64,000 nt of DNA, from NCBI GenBank assembly GCA_032988165.1, contig JANTQF010000013.1:124001-188000 (forward strand), in the 5' to 3' direction. This document shows positions 61,490 through 64,000 of this stretch, one piece after another. The notes under the pieces are model-generated. The model saw only the letters and a program-made list of their open reading frames with translations, searched no databases and had not been told where the DNA came from. Position numbers and translations under genes: made by a program. Within the stretch, counting starts at the first letter, position 1. Each line of letters begins with the position of its first letter. Source of the DNA: Emmonsiellopsis sp. PD_33 (lineage: Eukaryota; Ascomycota; Eurotiomycetes; Onygenales; Ajellomycetaceae).

Positions 61490-64000
61490 ATGACATGCAA
61501 AAAATGAACTGCTGGCAGACACCTATGCTCTCATGATGATTGCAGGTTTATAGCATTAAATCTAAGTGAACTTGATTGACATGAGTCCCATTGCTGCAGA
61601 AAATATGTCTGGATTGACTTGAAATCTATTATAAATAGCATTCAGAGAGGAGGGACACAGGAAGATGATAGAGCTGTTCATATACAAGATAAGTTTAAAC
61701 TATTGTTTGATGCTAGGCAGTGACTAATGTTAATTGTTAGTTGACTTCAACCCTTCTGATGATGTATCATGAATTGATGGAGATAATAATATGATTATAT
61801 TGATGGATTTTAAGTCTCTAGTAGAGCCCTTAAATGTGCAGGCAGGGCCATGATCATCTAGATTTATAGTTGTCATACTACTATTCTCAGTACAGGAGGG
61901 CTGCCTCAGTGCAACTACAGTACAGATAGTTGCCTATGAGCAAGAGTTAGAATACTTAGCTAAGATATCACTAATAATAACATTAAGTTCATTTTCACCT
62001 CTAAATGAATGGATATGGAATAATATCTTCTATCTCTTCAAAAATGAATAAGACTTTAACTTGGCAATGTACTTCAATGACAACCAGATGATAAAGGAAG
62101 ATGTAACTGCCTGATTCAAAACCCCTGTATTGAAAACTTGGAGTAATCAGTTGAGTTTTGGTAGTGTGGATGAATGGCAATGCAAGCTTGATACTATTAA
62201 GTAGGGAATATCAATAGGAAATTAGAGAGCAAAGATTATGATAATAGATAGTATAATCAATGATAGTTCTACTAATAAATACTAGTTCTACTATTAGAAT
62301 GTTCTATCTATTATCTTCTTTCTACTTGAATATGAAGCTTTTAAGGAACATCTTACCTATGTGCCTGTATGAGTATTCAACCAAAAGAATTATTGAGTAT
62401 ACACTGAGGTACACACTGCAGATTGGTGATAGAACACCTAGAAGAAACTTGAGGATGAGGCCACAGTTGTGCTGTTACTTATCACTGTTGATAAAATAAT
62501 TCTAACTTAATATTATGATGATTTATCTGCCTAGTCAATTTATATGATAATTGGGAATCTGAATAGTTGTATGTGATAAAAATAAGATATCTCTAGTTTG
62601 ATCCTGATTGAATTTCTACTCATTATTAAGATGAAGGAGGATTAGGGTATGAAAGCAACTATCTATCATATAGTTATAAAATAGATTTTTGAATGTGAGT
62701 CATTCTAAAGAGCCTTAAGTAATGCATTAGAAATAAAGCTGATAGCTTTACAAGTGGTTGAAAAACTTTCAGTTGATGGTACTATCATTCTTTATACTAA
62801 TAGATGCTATTAGAAGTGTTTTCCCATCATTGCTGGATTAATAATCAACTATGAAGAATAGACCATTCTTATAGGAGTTAAGAGTAGCCCACACTGTATA
62901 ATATACTAGGTCCCTCCCAAAGAATGTGAGAATCTACAAACTAGATAACTATTATAAACACATGAATATATGAAAGATACCATTCAACAACTAGAAAGAG
63001 ATGAAATTGATGCTAATATGAGTATTCACCCTGTACCTAACTTTGCCTGGGGCTACAAATTCACCAATATTTATATGGCAATGATGCTTGATCCTCTACA
63101 TTAGTTACTTAAAGAGTTGCTTGACTATCTGCTGATCTGGTGTAGAGGACATCTGAAGAATACTATTCATAAGAGAAGATAGACTGATTCTATAATGACT
63201 GTATTAATAGAGGATTTAGGTGATATAAAGCAACTAAATGAGTGGTTGAAGCTGGTTCCCAGGTTTACTGAGCTAAAGATATTTCAAAAGAACTTCAGTG
63301 AGGTTAAGTAATGGACTGAGGTTAAATAGAAAGCCCTGATGTAACAGCTGATCTCTATCATTACACTCTTAATTAAAAGTTTAGAGATAGATGTTATAAT
63401 TCTTTTCTCATGGGCAATTATGGACTTCTGGATGCTTGCTGACTACTAATCTCATAATGATGAAACTCTAAAGTACATGGAAACTATATTATATTAAATT
63501 GATAAGTTAAAGTATGTCTTCAGTAAATATTGAAAGAATGGCTACTTTAACTTCCTGAAGTTCCATATTATTCAACACTATATTGATTTTATTTGATTGA
63601 TGGGGATTACTGATGGTGTAGACACAAGTAGCTTAGAGAGTACTTACAAATATTTAGTGAAGAAGCTATTTAGTTGAATAAATAAGTATAATGAGCATAA
63701 TAAGTTTAAGGTTCAGATTATTAGATATATTATACATCAAGTTAACTATTAGATCCTTCAGTATAGCATTAAGGCCTACATGTAAATAGGCAATTCTCTA
63801 AGCAAACTTGATGCTTTTATTAATATTAAGGTCAGCAAGCCCAGCATGGCTCTTAATCTGGTGACTTATGAGTACAAGGAAGTAAAGGAGAAGGGCCTTC
63901 CACAGGATAAGATATACTTTAGGAGTCTATATTAGTAACTGTAGTTGGATAGTCTTCAGGAGGTATTTATAGTATTTGTGTGGAAGATGCAAAAGAAACA
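61490..64000 (+). pseudogene. Right Plavaka-type transposase copy (runs off the window)
   Basis: ATG at 61490 opens a short part with a C2H2 finger (CSHDDCRF, then LSELD.HESHC; 61520-61590). From 61944 a second frame carries the core, so an intron or indel lies at about 61710-61940. Core text is typical of Plavaka proteins: SFSPLNEW and LFKNEQDFNLAMYF (61970-62080); YEAFKEHLTYVPV and VYTEVHTADW (62330-62420); ATVVLLLITVDKIILT, whose Asp fits the first catalytic residue (62460-62510); SPHCIIY.VPPKECE (62890-62930); and near the end DPLH.LLKELLDYLL, FWMLADY.SHNDETL and FNFLKFHIIQHYIDFI (63090-63600). Stops replace Gln, Arg and Trp. It lacks its C-terminus here, which the left copy supplies. Cut-and-paste transposase; dead. 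Confidence 0.82.

Larger units (their letters stand above)
54046..64000. repeat. Right arm of giant inverted repeat 2
   Basis: Reverse-complement partner of 22015-25565 plus 37026-43391, collinear over 9.95 kb and still matching at the window edge. It has no retrotransposon insertion and therefore shows the ancestral order: subterminal repeats, ORF-A, 18-bp and 14-bp repeats, ORF-B, ORF-C, 63-bp array, Plavaka transposase, all plus strand. Confidence 0.95.

Noticed and set aside
54046..64000. Starship-type giant element
   Set aside because: No DUF3435 tyrosine recombinase captain was recognised; the only transposase seen is Plavaka-like.
1..64000. tRNA, rRNA or host genes
   Set aside because: No cloverleaf, rRNA-like stretch or intact non-transposon gene was recognised on either strand by eye; a tRNAscan and protein search would settle it.

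Overview
The window reads as a transposon graveyard from a filamentous fungus, most likely Dikarya and perhaps Pezizomycotina. That rests on the element types present: chromoviral and other Ty3/gypsy elements, a Ty1/copia element and a Plavaka (CMC-type) DNA transposon. I found no host housekeeping gene, tRNA or rRNA. The sequence is AT-rich, and reading it through I saw no CpG dinucleotide at all. Every coding frame is broken by in-frame TAG, TAA and TGA where Gln, Arg or Trp would be expected, and Arg positions read as Cys, His, Gln or Trp. Frames otherwise stay open in register for up to about 1,700 codons. This is the mark of C-to-T mutation, complete at CpG and partial at CpA (RIP-like or methylation-driven), acting on genes that suffered few indels.

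Layout, left half. Positions 1-2185 plus 9585-10101 form one arm of an inverted repeat; its partner is 16839-19215. Both arms are non-coding and full of tandem repeats. The left arm is split by a complete chromoviral gypsy element (gypsy-1, 2186-9584, minus strand, 268-bp LTRs) that also carries a convergent ORF. Between the arms (10102-16838) lie the parts of another gypsy element (gypsy-3): pol at 12240-16830 and a gag-like piece at 10102-11700, in permuted order.

Layout, right half. A second, much larger inverted repeat has arms of about 9.9 kb: left 22015-25565 plus 37026-43391, right 54046-64000 (still running at the window edge). Each arm carries, in the same order and reading away from the centre, ORF-A (about 400 codons), ORF-B (about 1,150 codons, not recognised), ORF-C (about 130 codons), a 63-bp tandem array, and a Plavaka transposase with an N-terminal C2H2 finger. 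The left arm is split by gypsy-2 (25566-37021, 11.46 kb, 318-bp LTRs, CTAG target duplication); the right arm keeps the empty site. The 10.6-kb spacer between the arms holds a degraded copia pol (minus), low-complexity minisatellites, an unrecognised minus-strand gene and copia-type gag pieces.

Most notable content. Gypsy-2 has, downstream of integrase, a third ORF of 901 codons (26965-29670, minus). Its core resembles a 2-oxoglutarate/Fe(II) dioxygenase: an HxD-like site whose Asp has become Asn at a former CpG, a second His 100 codons on, then RGD- and HGS-type strands. A retrotransposon carrying a possible oxygenase, in DNA stripped of CpG, is the best candidate here for something new. The paired multi-ORF Plavaka unit and its dispersed 18-bp minisatellite come next. 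Identities are from reading translations by eye; no search was run.
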